A stretch of DNA of 64,000 bases from Microcoleus sp. bin38.metabat.b11b12b14.051 (GTDB lineage: Bacteria; Cyanobacteriota; Cyanobacteriia; Cyanobacteriales; Microcoleaceae): positions 123,878 through 187,877 of the forward strand of contig NZ_JAAFKD010000012.1 of assembly GCF_013299165.1 (NCBI RefSeq). Direction: 5' to 3'. The position numbers were made by a program, and so were the translations under genes. The notes beneath the pieces were generated by a model. It searched no databases. It saw only the letters and a program-made list of their open reading frames with translations, and was not told where the DNA came from. Shown here one piece after another: positions 34,754 through 45,170 of this stretch (position 1 is its first letter; each line of letters starts with the position of its first letter).

Positions 34754-37290
34754 AAAAACCTGTAATTGTTTGTATTGACGACGAACCTGACGTTTTGAAC
34801 AGTTTAAAGATTGAACTAAAAAAGGCGATCGGCGATCGGTGTATTATTGAAACGGCAGAAGGTGGGGAAGATGCTTTAGAGTTGTTGGCTGATTTGCAGG
34901 CTGATGAATACGAGATTGCCTTGGTGCTTTCTGATTATATCATGCCGGATATTAAAGGGGATGAATTACTGAAAAAAATTCATGAATTTTCGCCGGATAC
35001 GCTGACGATTATGCTGACGGGGCAAGCTGATTTGGAAGCCCTGGGGAATGCTATTAAGTATGCTAAACTCTACCGTTATATCCCTAAGCCTTGGCAAAAT
35101 GAAGACTTAAAATTAACGGTAGTAGAAGCAATTCACAGTTACTTGCAAGACCAAAAGTTAACAGATGAAATCCTGAAGCGGGAAGAAGTAAACCAGGAGT
35201 TAAAGGTAGTAAATGAGGCGCTGTTTGCCAGTGAAGGCCGCCTGAAGCAATTTTTAGCAGCTTTGCCAGTGGGGGTATGCGTTTACAATCCCGACGGCTC
35301 GATCGCCTATTTCAACGACACAGCCGGGGAATTGCTCGGTGCAGAGACTCTCTCGCAAATCACAGCGGAACAATTAGCGGCAACTTATCAACTTTATGTT
35401 GCCAATACTGATGAGCTTTACCCGCCGGACAATCTGCCAATTTTGCGCGCGCTCAAAGGAGAGTTTGTCAAGGTTGACGATATAGAAATCCGTCAAGATG
35501 GCAAAATAATTGCGATCGAGCTCAATACCACGCCGATTTTTGACGTTAGCGGCAATATTGCTTACGCGATCGCAGTTTTTCAAGATATTAGCGATCGCAA
35601 ACAAGCCGAAAAAATATTAGCCGATTACCACCACACCTTAGAAGCCCAAATTGACGAACGCACAGAACAACTGCAAAAATCCGCCTTAGCTGCTGAAGCA
35701 GCAAACAAAGCTAAAAGCACGTTTTTGGCCAATATGAGCCACGAATTGCGTACCCCTCTCAATTCCATACTCGGGTTTGCCCAAATCATGGAACCCAGTC
35801 CTAATCTTACTGTCGAAAACCGAGAAAATCTGAGTATTATTCGCCGCAGCGGCGAACATTTGTTGAGCCTGATTAATGAAGTTTTAGATTTATCAAAAAT
35901 CGAAGCGGGGCGGATGATACTAGACCCGAAAAACTTCGATTTGTATCGCTTGCTGGATGATTTAGAAAATATGTTTTTACTGCGGACAGAAAAACACGAA
36001 TTGCAGTTGCTTTTTCACATGGAGAATGACATTCCGCAGTACGTGCGTACCGATGATGTTAAACTGCGGCAAGTGCTGATAAATCTACTCAGTAATGCGG
36101 TTAAATTCACACAAACAGGGTCGATAATATTAAAAATTACCAGGTTAGACGATTCGGAAATTGTCGAGCTATTGGCGCATCCTACAGCTTCCATCGATAG
36201 CAAAGAAAGTATTAAAGACTTTGCGCTCGATCGAACTCATTTAGCAAATGCTGTATTGAGAGATGAGCCTGATAATTTAGATTTGGAGCGAGTGAGTTTC
36301 CTGCAATTTGAAATATCAGATACGGGAGTTGGTATTGATCCGCAAGAGTTAGACAATGTTTTTAAGGCATTTGTACAAACAGCTTCTGGTCAAAAGAATC
36401 ATAAAGGTACTGGTTTGGGATTGACGATAACCCGTCAATTTGTCCGGCTGATGGGAGGAGAAATTGTCGTCGAAAGTCAACTCGAACGCGGCACTACTTT
36501 TAAATTTGAGATTCCCGTCGGCGCGGTTGATGTTGCTGATATTCCCACCCCAGAAATTAACCGCGAAGTTACTGGCTTGGTACCAAATCAACCTTGCTAC
36601 CGGATTTTAATTGTGGACGATCGCGAAGACAACCGCCAACTTTTAGTTAAAATGCTTTCCCCCTTGGGTTTGGGAGTGCAAGAGGCTAGCAACGGCTGCG
36701 AAGCAGTAGAAATGTGGGAAAGTTGGCAGCCGCATTTAATTTTGATGGATGTGCGAATGCCACTGATGGACGGCTACGAAGCTACTAAAGAAATTAGGAA
36801 CAGAATCCAGCAGCGAGAGCAAGAGCCGCAAGAAAACGGCTCTTTGATTCCGAAAATTGTTGCTTTGACAGCTAGTACGATTGAAGGGAAGCGATCCTTT
36901 GCTTTATCGATCGGCTGTGACGATTTTATTAGCAAACCTTTCCGCAAAACTGATATATTTGATGCCCTCCACAAACATTTGGGGGCGAAGTATCTCTACT
37001 CTAACTCAACGGAATTGATGTCAGCGGGCGATCGCCACCATCAACCTGACGAGTCCTCTAATGCTCCGCTTGCTTATTTGCCCGCACTGCCCGCAGAATG
37101 GATAGAAAACATGAGGCAGGTAATCCGTAGCGCTGATTTTGACTTAATTGCTAGGACAATCGAGCAAATAAGAGATGACCGTCATGAATTTGCCACACTC
37201 CTCCAGGGTCATCTCGATAATTTTGATTACCATAAAATTATCAATTTAATTGCGGAGGTTGAGAAATCTGCTGGTGCAGGTGAAGACTGA
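34750..37290 (+). CDS. REC-PAS-histidine kinase-REC hybrid, tandem copy 1
   Basis: An 846-residue soluble protein whose ATG at 34750 overlaps the stop of the preceding regulator. Order: receiver with Asp62 (LVLSDYIMPDIKG), coiled coil, PAS (about 175-290, LPVGVCVYNPDGSIAYFN), HisKA with His331 ([14 protein letters not shown]), ATPase domain with a loop of about 45 residues before the G1 box, second receiver with Asp667 (LMDVRMPLMDGY), and a helical tail (LPAEWIENMRQVIRSADFDL). Two receivers in one kinase suggest both input and output phosphate transfer. No membrane segment is present. It is paralogous to the next two genes along the full length. Confidence 0.93.
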   Translation: MKKPVIVCIDDEPDVLNSLKIELKKAIGDRCIIETAEGGEDALELLADLQADEYEIALVLSDYIMPDIKGDELLKKIHEFSPDTLTIMLTGQADLEALGNAIKYAKLYRYIPKPWQNEDLKLTVVEAIHSYLQDQKLTDEILKREEVNQELKVVNEALFASEGRLKQFLAALPVGVCVYNPDGSIAYFNDTAGELLGAETLSQITAEQLAATYQLYVANTDELYPPDNLPILRALKGEFVKVDDIEIRQDGKIIAIELNTTPIFDVSGNIAYAIAVFQDISDRKQAEKILADYHHTLEAQIDERTEQLQKSALAAEAANKAKSTFLANMSHELRTPLNSILGFAQIMEPSPNLTVENRENLSIIRRSGEHLLSLINEVLDLSKIEAGRMILDPKNFDLYRLLDDLENMFLLRTEKHELQLLFHMENDIPQYVRTDDVKLRQVLINLLSNAVKFTQTGSIILKITRLDDSEIVELLAHPTASIDSKESIKDFALDRTHLANAVLRDEPDNLDLERVSFLQFEISDTGVGIDPQELDNVFKAFVQTASGQKNHKGTGLGLTITRQFVRLMGGEIVVESQLERGTTFKFEIPVGAVDVADIPTPEINREVTGLVPNQPCYRILIVDDREDNRQLLVKMLSPLGLGVQEASNGCEAVEMWESWQPHLILMDVRMPLMDGYEATKEIRNRIQQREQEPQENGSLIPKIVALTASTIEGKRSFALSIGCDDFISKPFRKTDIFDALHKHLGAKYLYSNSTELMSAGDRHHQPDESSNAPLAYLPALPAEWIENMRQVIRSADFDLIARTIEQIRDDRHEFATLLQGHLDNFDYHKIINLIAEVEKSAGAGED

Positions 37291-37631
37291 TCTAAAACTG
37301 TGCTTTTAATGACTTATGACCGTAAAAACAGATATAATCCCTATAATCAAGTGGTGGGACTATAAAAAATACTGTCAACTTGAATTGCGTTCATTCACAT
37401 AAAATATTTAAATTATCTGTGTTACTATTCGTTCATCTGCTGTTTTTATCTAAATGAAAGCTTCATGCAAAAGCTCTCATGAATTTCAATTTATCAAATT
37501 TATCTTTGGAACAAATCTCAAAGTAACTGACTGGGCCGGGTAATGCGCCAGTAATACTGGCAGATCAAGCAAATTTTAATTACTTTTTTTCCCTTATGAA
37601 ACAGTGAATAGCGAAGAAAACTCAAAAAAAT
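37291..37631. repeat. Intergenic spacer, duplicated with the tandem kinases (copy A)
   Basis: This 341-base spacer is similar to 40269-40611, including AACAGATATAAT near the start, AATCTCAAAGTAACTGACTG, a GGGTAATGCGCCAG hairpin region (GCCAGTAATACTGGC) and a T-rich stretch before the gene. It was evidently duplicated with its gene and probably carries a promoter or leader. Confidence 0.75.
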
Positions 37632-40268
37632 ATGGCTAAGAAATTCATGAAAAAACCTGTGATTGTTTGTATAGATGATGAGCCTGACGTTTTGAATAGT
37701 TTAAAAATAGAACTCAAAAAGGCGATGGGCGATCAATGTATTATTGAAACGGCAGATGGTGGAGAAGATGCTTTAGAATTGCTGGCAGATTTGCGGGCAG
37801 ACGAGCATGAAATAGCTTTAGTAGTTTCCGATTATATCATGCCGGATATCAAAGGAGACGAACTGCTGCAAATAATTCACGAGCGCTCGCCTAATACCCT
37901 GACGATCATGCTGACGGGACAAGCCGATTTACAAGCTTTGAGCAATAGCATCAAGTATGCAAAATTATACAGATACATCCAGAAGCCTTGGCAAAAAGAA
38001 GATTTGAAGTTAACAGTAGTCGAAGCAGTTCACAGTTATTTGCAAGAGCAAAAGTTGGCTGATGAAGTTATTAAGGGACGAGAAGCAAACAAGCAGTTAC
38101 AGATAGTAAACGAGGCATTGTCGGCGACTGAAAGCAGGTTGAATCAATTTTTAGCAGCTTTGCCTGTGGGGGTATCTGTTTACAATTCCGACGGCTCGAT
38201 CGCCTATATCAATCATGCAGCGCACCTGTTGTTGGATGCAGGTACTGAGCTAGCAGACGCTATGCTAGGCAACAGTCTGGAACAAGTCGCAAGTTCTCAA
38301 TTTTATGAGGCTGAAAACGATCGCCTGTATTTCCCTGAAAATTTTCCGATTTTGCGGGCGCTGCGAGGGGAATTTGTCAAAGTTAGTGAAGTAGAAGTCA
38401 TTCAATACGGTCTGACAATCACTCTAGAAATAAGTGCCAGACCAATTTTCGACAATCAGGGAAATATTGTTTTTGCGATCGCAGTCATTCAAGATATCAG
38501 CCAGCGCAAAGAATTAGAAAACTTCTTGGCAAATTACCAGCGCACTTTAGAAGGTGAAATTGTCGAACGCACAGAACAACTGCAAAAAGCCGCTTTCGCC
38601 GCCGAAGCAGCAAACAGAGCAAAAAGTACGTTTTTGGCCAACATGAGCCACGAGTTGCGGACTCCCCTGAATGCGATACTCGGCTTTACTCAAATTGTCG
38701 AACCCAGCCCGAATCTCACAGCAGAAGACCGAGAAAATCTCAGAATTATTTACCGCAGCGGCGAACACTTGTTGACTTTAATCAATCAAGCTTTAGACTT
38801 GGCAAAAATCGAAGCGGGGCGGATGACACTTTTGCCGAGTAACTTTGACCTTTACCGCTTGCTTGACGAATTGCAAGAAATGTTTGAACTGCGAGCGAGA
38901 AATCAAGATTTGCAGTTGATTTTTCAGCGCGGGGCTGACCTTCCGCAGTACCTGCGAACCGATGAGGTGAAACTGCGGCAAGTGCTCATCAATCTTCTCA
39001 GTAATGCGATGAAATTCACTCAAATCGGCGGGGTTTCAGTAAGAGTGCGGCGCAAACTAGAAGGTACTCCAGCAGCGGATGCGATCGCGAATACAACCAA
39101 AATAAGCGAGGAAGGGGAAATTATCAATCCCTTGTCAAGTTCCATATATTCAGATTTTGGAGCAAGCAACAATCCAGAAAATCCCCGAATCAGCACTCAG
39201 TCTGAGATTGAAAAATTGGCGATAACGGATAATTCAAATATCTCTAGTTCCCTGTTATTGGAGTTTGAAATAGCAGATACTGGAGTTGGTATTGCCCAAG
39301 AAGAATTGGGCAATCTTTTTCAAGCATTTGTGCAAACAGAATCCGGTCAAAAAACTCAGCAAGGTACTGGTTTGGGCTTGACTATCAGCCGCGAATTTGT
39401 CCGGTTAATGGGAGGCTATATCACTGTAGAAAGTCAGCTAGAAATTGGTACGACTTTTAGATTTGATATCGCAGTTGATGCAGTTGATTCCGCTAAAATT
39501 TCCACTCCAAAAATCATCCGTGAGGTGATGGGAGTGGAACCCGATGTGCCATGCTATCGAATTTTAATTGTGGACGATCGCGCAGACAACCGCAAACTGT
39601 TAGTCAAAATGCTTTCTGCCTTGGGTTTCGCAGTGGAAGAGGCTAGAAACGGCGCTGTGGCGGTAGAAATCTGGGAAAATTGGCAGCCGCACTTGATTTT
39701 CATGGATTTGCGAATGCCGGTGATGGACGGCTACGAAGCGACGATCGAAATTAGATCCAGGATACAGCAGAGAATGGAAGAGCAAGAAGGCGATCGCGAG
39801 ATGGATATTCCCAATCCTGAATTCCTGTGCCCGAAGATTATTGCCTTAACAGCTAGTACCCATGAAGACAAGCGCTCTTTTTCTTTGTTGGTGGGTTGTG
39901 ATGACTTTATCAGAAAACCTTTCCGCAAAACGGATATATTTGATACGCTGACCAAACATTTGGGGGTGAGTTATATTTATTCTGACTCAACAGGCTCTGA
40001 CTCAACGGGCGATCGCCAGAACCTATCTAATCCTTCTAGTGCTGTGCTTGCTTGTTCACCCAAACTTCCCGCAGAATGGACTGACAACATGAAGCAGGCA
40101 ATCCGCAGTGCTGATTTTGACTTAATTGGCACGACAATCGACGAAATCAGGGATGCTTATCCTGAATTTGCCGCCATCCTTCAAAGTCATCTCGATAATT
40201 TTGATTACCAAAAAATTATCAACTTAATTATGGAATCAGAGAAATCAAATAGTACAGTTGAAGGCTGA
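37632..40268 (+). CDS. REC-PAS-histidine kinase-REC hybrid, tandem copy 2
   Basis: An 878-residue paralogue of the gene at 34750. Receiver 1 has Asp67, PAS covers about 180-300, HisKA has His340 ([14 protein letters not shown]), the ATPase domain follows, receiver 2 has Asp692 (FMDLRMPVMDGY), and the same tail (LPAEWTDNMKQAIRSADFDL) ends the protein. The start MAKKFMKKPV adds five residues compared with copy 1. A second ATG at 37647 lines up with copy 1. The variable loop between the N-box and G1 box is longer and unrelated to copy 1, so this loop diverges fastest. Sensing is probably through the PAS domain, with an unknown ligand. Confidence 0.93.
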   Translation: MAKKFMKKPVIVCIDDEPDVLNSLKIELKKAMGDQCIIETADGGEDALELLADLRADEHEIALVVSDYIMPDIKGDELLQIIHERSPNTLTIMLTGQADLQALSNSIKYAKLYRYIQKPWQKEDLKLTVVEAVHSYLQEQKLADEVIKGREANKQLQIVNEALSATESRLNQFLAALPVGVSVYNSDGSIAYINHAAHLLLDAGTELADAMLGNSLEQVASSQFYEAENDRLYFPENFPILRALRGEFVKVSEVEVIQYGLTITLEISARPIFDNQGNIVFAIAVIQDISQRKELENFLANYQRTLEGEIVERTEQLQKAAFAAEAANRAKSTFLANMSHELRTPLNAILGFTQIVEPSPNLTAEDRENLRIIYRSGEHLLTLINQALDLAKIEAGRMTLLPSNFDLYRLLDELQEMFELRARNQDLQLIFQRGADLPQYLRTDEVKLRQVLINLLSNAMKFTQIGGVSVRVRRKLEGTPAADAIANTTKISEEGEIINPLSSSIYSDFGASNNPENPRISTQSEIEKLAITDNSNISSSLLLEFEIADTGVGIAQEELGNLFQAFVQTESGQKTQQGTGLGLTISREFVRLMGGYITVESQLEIGTTFRFDIAVDAVDSAKISTPKIIREVMGVEPDVPCYRILIVDDRADNRKLLVKMLSALGFAVEEARNGAVAVEIWENWQPHLIFMDLRMPVMDGYEATIEIRSRIQQRMEEQEGDREMDIPNPEFLCPKIIALTASTHEDKRSFSLLVGCDDFIRKPFRKTDIFDTLTKHLGVSYIYSDSTGSDSTGDRQNLSNPSSAVLACSPKLPAEWTDNMKQAIRSADFDLIGTTIDEIRDAYPEFAAILQSHLDNFDYQKIINLIMESEKSNSTVEG

Positions 40269-40611
40269 TCTAAAAATCTGGTATTCATAAAATGTGCCCG
40301 TCAATAACAGATATAATTCCTATAATAAAGTGGTGAAAAAATCAAAAATACACTTAACTATAATTGCATTTATTAACCCAAAGTATTTAAATTATTTCCT
40401 TTAATATTCATTTTTATGCGGTTTTCATGTAAATGAAAGATTCAGGCAAAAAAAATCACAAAATTTAAATAATAAAAATTATCTGTGGAGTAAATCTCAA
40501 AGCAACTGACTGAGCTGGGTACTGCGCCAGTGACAATGGCAAACAAAGCGGATTTTAATTACTTTTTTTTCCCTTCTGGAACAGTGAATAGTCAATAAGA
40601 TTCAAAAAAAT
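40269..40611. repeat. Intergenic spacer, duplicated with the tandem kinases (copy B)
   Basis: This 343-base spacer is the counterpart of 37291-37631 with the same order of blocks. The central hairpin is changed (GCCAGTGACAATGGC) but keeps its outer pairs. The T-run and CAAAAAAATATGGCTAA start context are the same. Confidence 0.75.
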
Positions 40612-43278
40612 ATGGCTAAAAAATTCATGAAAAAACCTGTGATTATTTGTATAGATGATGAGCCTGATGTTTTGAACAGTTTAAAGATTGAACTCAAAAA
40701 GGCGATCGGCGATGAGTGTATTATTGAAACGGCAGAAGGTGGAGAAGATGCTTTAGAATTGCTGGCAGATTTGCGGGCAGACGAGCATGAAATAGCTTTA
40801 GTAGTTTCCGATTATATTATGCCGGATATTAAAGGAGACGAACTGCTCAGAAAGATTCACGAAAAATTGCCGGATACGCTGACGATAATGCTGAGTGGAC
40901 AAGCCGATTTACAAGCTTTGAGCAATAGTATCAAGTATGCTAAATTGTACAGATACATCCAGAAACCTTGGCAGGATGAAGATTTGCAATTAACAGTAGT
41001 CGAAGCAGTTCACAGTTACTTGCAAGACCAAAAGTTAACAATTGAAAGGGCCAAGCGAAAAGAAGCTAACGAGGAGTTAACGAGAGTCAATGCGGAGTTA
41101 GAGCTAGTAAACGCAGAGTTGAAGCTAGCAAATGAGGGATTATCGGCGAGTGAAAGCCGCTTGAATCAATTTTTGGGAGGTTTGCCCGTGGGGGTATCTG
41201 TTTACAATCCCGATGGCTCGATCGCGTATTTGAATCACGCAGCAGAGCAATTGCTTGATGCACAAACTGTCCTCGCCAGGGCTGCGGAAACCTGGCCGGG
41301 AATGGATCAATATTATAACAGCGAGAGCGATCGGCTGTATTTTCCGGAAAATTTTCCGATTTTACGGGCGCTGCGAGGAGAATCTGTCAAAGTTGATGAC
41401 TTTGAAATCACTCAATACGGTTTGATAATTACTTTAGAGGTAACTGCTACGCCAATTTTTGACACTGACGGAAATGTTGTTTATGCGATCGCAGCTATTC
41501 AAGACATCAGCGAGCGCAAAGAAGCAGAAAGAGTCCTAGCCAATTACCAGCGCACCTTAGAAGCTGAAATTGTCGATCGCACGCAACAACTGCAACAGGC
41601 TGCATTAGCTGCTGATACAGCCAACAGAGCGAAAAGCACGTTTCTGGCCAACATGAGCCACGAGTTGCGGACTCCCCTGAATGCGATACTCGGCTTCACT
41701 CAAATTCTCGCACCCAGCCCGAATCTCACAGCAGAAGACCGAGAAAATATCAGAATTATTTACCGCAGCGGCGAACACTTGCTGACGTTAATCAATCAAG
41801 CTTTAGACTTGGCAAAAATCGAAGCAGGGCGGATGATGGTTTTTCCGAGCAACTTTGACCTCTACGACTTGCTGCACGAAGTGGAAGATATGTTTCGACT
41901 GCGAGCGAAAAATCAAGGTTTGCAGTTAGTTTTCGAGCGCAATACAGATGTTCCCCAGTACCTGCGAACTGATGTGGTGAAACTGCGCCAAGTCCTCATC
42001 AATCTCCTCAGTAATGCCATAAAATTCACCAAAATCGGCGGGGTTTCAGTAAGAGTGCGGCGGCAGGCGCTAGGCGGTTCGGCAGCAGGCGATGTATCGG
42101 ATGTCATAGAGGGAAGGGATCGAGAAGAAACCACAGGAAATGATTCAGAACTGGAAATTGTCACGAACACTGAAAATCCCACAAATTTAGATGGTTCGAC
42201 AATTGATTTTTTATTTAACTCTAAAAAAATAATCGAGAATAATTTAGAATCTGCTGATTTATTATGCCTGCAATTTGAAGTAGAAGATACAGGCAGCGGT
42301 ATTTCTGCCGAAGAATTGAGCAAAGTTTTTCAAGCATTCGTGCAGACAGAATCCGGTCAAAAAGCTCAAAAAGGAACTGGCTTAGGCTTGACGATTTGCA
42401 GCCAATTTGTACGCCTGATGGGCGGCAATATTACTGTAGAAAGCCAAGTCGAACGCGGTACGATTTTTAGATTTGAGATTCAAGTTAATGTAGTTGATGC
42501 CGCTTCGATTCGGGCCCCGGAGATTAGCCGCGAGGTGATTGGACTGGCGCCGGATGTGCCACGCTACCGGATTTTAGTTGTGGACGATCGCGAAGACAAC
42601 CGCCAACTTTTAGTCAAAATGCTTTCTCCTCTGGGTTTTGCAGTGCAAGAGGCCAGCGACGGCATCGCAGCGCTAGAAATCTGGGAAAACTGGGAGCCGC
42701 ACTTAATCTTGATGGATTTGCAAATGCCGCTGATGGATGGCTGCGAGGCCACGCTGGAAATTAGGAACAGAATCCAGCACAGAGAGGAGAACCAAGCAAC
42801 AAGCGAGGAAATCAACGTTTCCGCTCTCAAACCCCTGATTCCGAAGATTGTTGCTTTGACAGCTAGTACGGTTGAAGGGAGGCGATCGCTGGCTTTATTG
42901 GTGGGCTGCGACGATTTTATTACCAAACCTTTCCGCAAAACAGATATATTTGATATCCTCCACAAACATTTGGGGGTGCAGTATCTCTACTCTGACTCAA
43001 CCGAGTCGATCGATTCGGGCGATCGCCACAATCGATCGGACGTTCAATTTAATGCTGCGCTTGCTTATTTACCCAAACTTCCCGCAGAATGGATGGATAA
43101 CATGAAGCAGGCAATCCGCAGTGCTGATTTTGACTTAATTGCGAGGAAAATCGAGGAAATAAGGGATGCTTATCCTGAATTGGCCGCAATCCTTCAGGGT
43201 CATCTGGATAATTTTGATTACCAAAAAATTCTTAATTTAATTGCCGAGGGGGAGGAATCAGATCGTGGAGATGGATGA
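40612..43278 (+). CDS. REC-PAS-histidine kinase-REC hybrid, tandem copy 3
   Basis: An 888-residue paralogue, starting 2980 bases after copy 2. Receiver 1 has Asp67, HisKA has His350, and receiver 2 has Asp702 (LMDLQMPLMDG, Gln in place of Arg). The linker between receiver 1 and PAS holds an expanded heptad-like repeat (VNAELELVNAELKLANEG), which lengthens the coiled coil relative to the other copies. The tail LPAEWMDNMKQAIRSADFDL is kept. Its last codons overlap the start of the cyclase gene, which suggests that this copy is the one most directly coupled to the cyclase. Confidence 0.93.
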   Translation: MAKKFMKKPVIICIDDEPDVLNSLKIELKKAIGDECIIETAEGGEDALELLADLRADEHEIALVVSDYIMPDIKGDELLRKIHEKLPDTLTIMLSGQADLQALSNSIKYAKLYRYIQKPWQDEDLQLTVVEAVHSYLQDQKLTIERAKRKEANEELTRVNAELELVNAELKLANEGLSASESRLNQFLGGLPVGVSVYNPDGSIAYLNHAAEQLLDAQTVLARAAETWPGMDQYYNSESDRLYFPENFPILRALRGESVKVDDFEITQYGLIITLEVTATPIFDTDGNVVYAIAAIQDISERKEAERVLANYQRTLEAEIVDRTQQLQQAALAADTANRAKSTFLANMSHELRTPLNAILGFTQILAPSPNLTAEDRENIRIIYRSGEHLLTLINQALDLAKIEAGRMMVFPSNFDLYDLLHEVEDMFRLRAKNQGLQLVFERNTDVPQYLRTDVVKLRQVLINLLSNAIKFTKIGGVSVRVRRQALGGSAAGDVSDVIEGRDREETTGNDSELEIVTNTENPTNLDGSTIDFLFNSKKIIENNLESADLLCLQFEVEDTGSGISAEELSKVFQAFVQTESGQKAQKGTGLGLTICSQFVRLMGGNITVESQVERGTIFRFEIQVNVVDAASIRAPEISREVIGLAPDVPRYRILVVDDREDNRQLLVKMLSPLGFAVQEASDGIAALEIWENWEPHLILMDLQMPLMDGCEATLEIRNRIQHREENQATSEEINVSALKPLIPKIVALTASTVEGRRSLALLVGCDDFITKPFRKTDIFDILHKHLGVQYLYSDSTESIDSGDRHNRSDVQFNAALAYLPKLPAEWMDNMKQAIRSADFDLIARKIEEIRDAYPELAAILQGHLDNFDYQKILNLIAEGEESDRGDG

Positions 43279-44926
43279 GGAACAAATTGACAGCTATCAA
43301 GCAGATATTTTAGTAGTTGACGATACGCCGGACAATCTGCGTTTATTGATTAGAATTTTGCAAAAAAATAGCTATAAAGTTCGACCTGTAACTAATGGTT
43401 TTTCTGCCATAGATGCAATTCAATCTAGCGCACCAGATTTGATTTTGCTTGATATTATGATGCCGGATTTTGATGGTTACGAACTATGTAAAAAATTGAA
43501 GTCGCAACCGCAGTTTATGGACATACCAATTATTTTTATTAGCGCGCTAGAAGAAGGAATAGATAAGGCAAAAGCTTTTGAAGTGGGCGGAGCAGATTAT
43601 ATCACAAAACCTTTTCAGGTAAAAGAAGTGTTGGCGCGAGTCAGCAATCAACTGACTGTGCGTTTGTTGCAAATGCAGTTGCAACAAAAAAATCAAAAAT
43701 TGACCGATCAAAATGTTCTGTTGCAGCAGGAAATCACTGAACGCCGACAGGTAGAAATGGAAACGAGGTTGCTGCTAGAGGCAACTCAAGCTATTAGCAA
43801 ATCTGAAAATTTTGAGTCGGCTATAGATGTGATTTTAGGTTTGATTTGCCAAACTATAGAATGGAATTTGGGCGAAGCTTGGATTCCCAACAGTGAGGGC
43901 GTTTTAAGATGCGCTACAGGCAGGTACGTCAGCGACTCGAGTTTTGCCCAATTCCGGAAGACAAGCTGGCAGTTAACTTTCTCCCCGGGTGTGGGACTCC
44001 CGGGGAGAATTTGGCAATCGCAGCATTCTGAATGGATCGAGGATGTTTCTCACGCACCGGAAGAAGTTTTTTTGCGATCGGAAATTGCAGTGAATGTGGG
44101 ATTGAAAGCTGCTTTTGGGGTGCCAATTTTGGCAGAAAGCCAAGTGTTAGCTATTTTGATTTTTTATCGCGAGAAAGTTCTGGAATGTCAGCCGCGCTTG
44201 TTGGAATTGGTGAGTGCGGTTGCTACGCAGCTCGGTTCGCTGATTCAGCGGAAACAAGCTGAGGCGGCGCTGAAATTGCAGCAAGAGCAAACAGAGAAAT
44301 TGCTGCTGAATATTTTACCAAAACCTATTGCCGAGCGCTTGCAAAAAGAGCAAAAGTTGATAGCGGAGCATTTTGATGAGGTGACGGTATTGTTTGCCGA
44401 TTTGGTGGGTTTTACAGAGTTTTCGACTCACAAAAGTCCGACGCAGTTGGTGGAAATTTTGAACGGGATTTTCTCGGAGTTCGATCGGTTGTCTGAGTTG
44501 CACGGGTTGGAAAAGATTAAGACGATTGGGGATGCTTACATGGTGGTTGGAGGTTTGCCGACGCCGCGGGCGGATCATGCGGAGGCGATCGCCCTTTTAG
44601 CTTTGGAAATGCAGGCAGCTATCAGACGGTTTAATATCAAAATTGGCGAAAGTTTTGAATTGCGGCTCGGGATTCACAGCGGCTCGGTGGTGGCGGGAAT
44701 TATTGGAATTAGCAAATTTAGCTATGATTTGTGGGGCGATACTGTGAATGTTGCTTCAAGAATGGAGTCGAACGGATTGCCTGGTAAAATTCAAGTGACT
44801 GCGCCGACTTACGAGCGCTTGAAAGAGCAGTTCGTTTTTGAAGAACGGGGTCAGATTCCGGTTAAAGGTAAGGGAACAATGCTGACTTACTGGTTGATTG
44901 AAGAACAAACTATAGCCTTGCTCTGA
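43265..44926 (+). CDS. REC-GAF-class III adenylate cyclase
   Basis: A 553-residue soluble effector. The receiver has Asp63 (LLDIMMPDFDGY), followed by a coiled coil, a GAF domain (about 170-325) and a class III cyclase domain (about 365-553). Metal-binding Asp379 (LFADLVGFTEF) and Asp423 (TIGDAYM) are present. The substrate residues Lys (EKIKTIGD) and Asp (LWGDTVN), with Asn and Arg in VNVASRM, predict ATP as substrate and hence cAMP. A GTG at 43265 has a GGAGG site nine bases upstream; the ATG at 43271 is an alternative start. It overlaps the preceding kinase and is the likely output of the run. Confidence 0.9.
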   Translation: MEMDEEQIDSYQADILVVDDTPDNLRLLIRILQKNSYKVRPVTNGFSAIDAIQSSAPDLILLDIMMPDFDGYELCKKLKSQPQFMDIPIIFISALEEGIDKAKAFEVGGADYITKPFQVKEVLARVSNQLTVRLLQMQLQQKNQKLTDQNVLLQQEITERRQVEMETRLLLEATQAISKSENFESAIDVILGLICQTIEWNLGEAWIPNSEGVLRCATGRYVSDSSFAQFRKTSWQLTFSPGVGLPGRIWQSQHSEWIEDVSHAPEEVFLRSEIAVNVGLKAAFGVPILAESQVLAILIFYREKVLECQPRLLELVSAVATQLGSLIQRKQAEAALKLQQEQTEKLLLNILPKPIAERLQKEQKLIAEHFDEVTVLFADLVGFTEFSTHKSPTQLVEILNGIFSEFDRLSELHGLEKIKTIGDAYMVVGGLPTPRADHAEAIALLALEMQAAIRRFNIKIGESFELRLGIHSGSVVAGIIGISKFSYDLWGDTVNVASRMESNGLPGKIQVTAPTYERLKEQFVFEERGQIPVKGKGTMLTYWLIEEQTIALL

Positions 44927-45170
44927 AACATGAGTTATGTCAGCTCATTGGGAAAAAAGTAATTGGTAATGGGTAATGGGTAATTACTCGTGCCTCTAGG
45001 TTTTTTGATGTTTCTGGGAGTAAAAACTCTCGGTAGCGATCTTAACCCGATCGCAGAATGTGGTATATTTCATCTTTGTGAAAACTGCTATAAATATATT
45101 TATTTTTTTGAATCAATTTCAATTAAGATTAAAATTGAATCAAAATTGCACTCTCGGGAGGGTTCATCTT
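44927..45170. other. Intergenic region with GGTAAT repeat and half of a dispersed hairpin
   Basis: GGTAAT-type hexamers lie at 44958-44988. From 45061 to 45095 there is one arm of the element seen complete at 53591-53726 (CATCTTTGTGAAAACTGCTA). The open frame from 45060 crosses this arm and is not believed to be coding. Confidence 0.6.

Noticed and set aside
45060..45170. Longer start of the DUF1499 protein
   Set aside because: The codons overlap one arm of a dispersed hairpin also found at 53591-53726.
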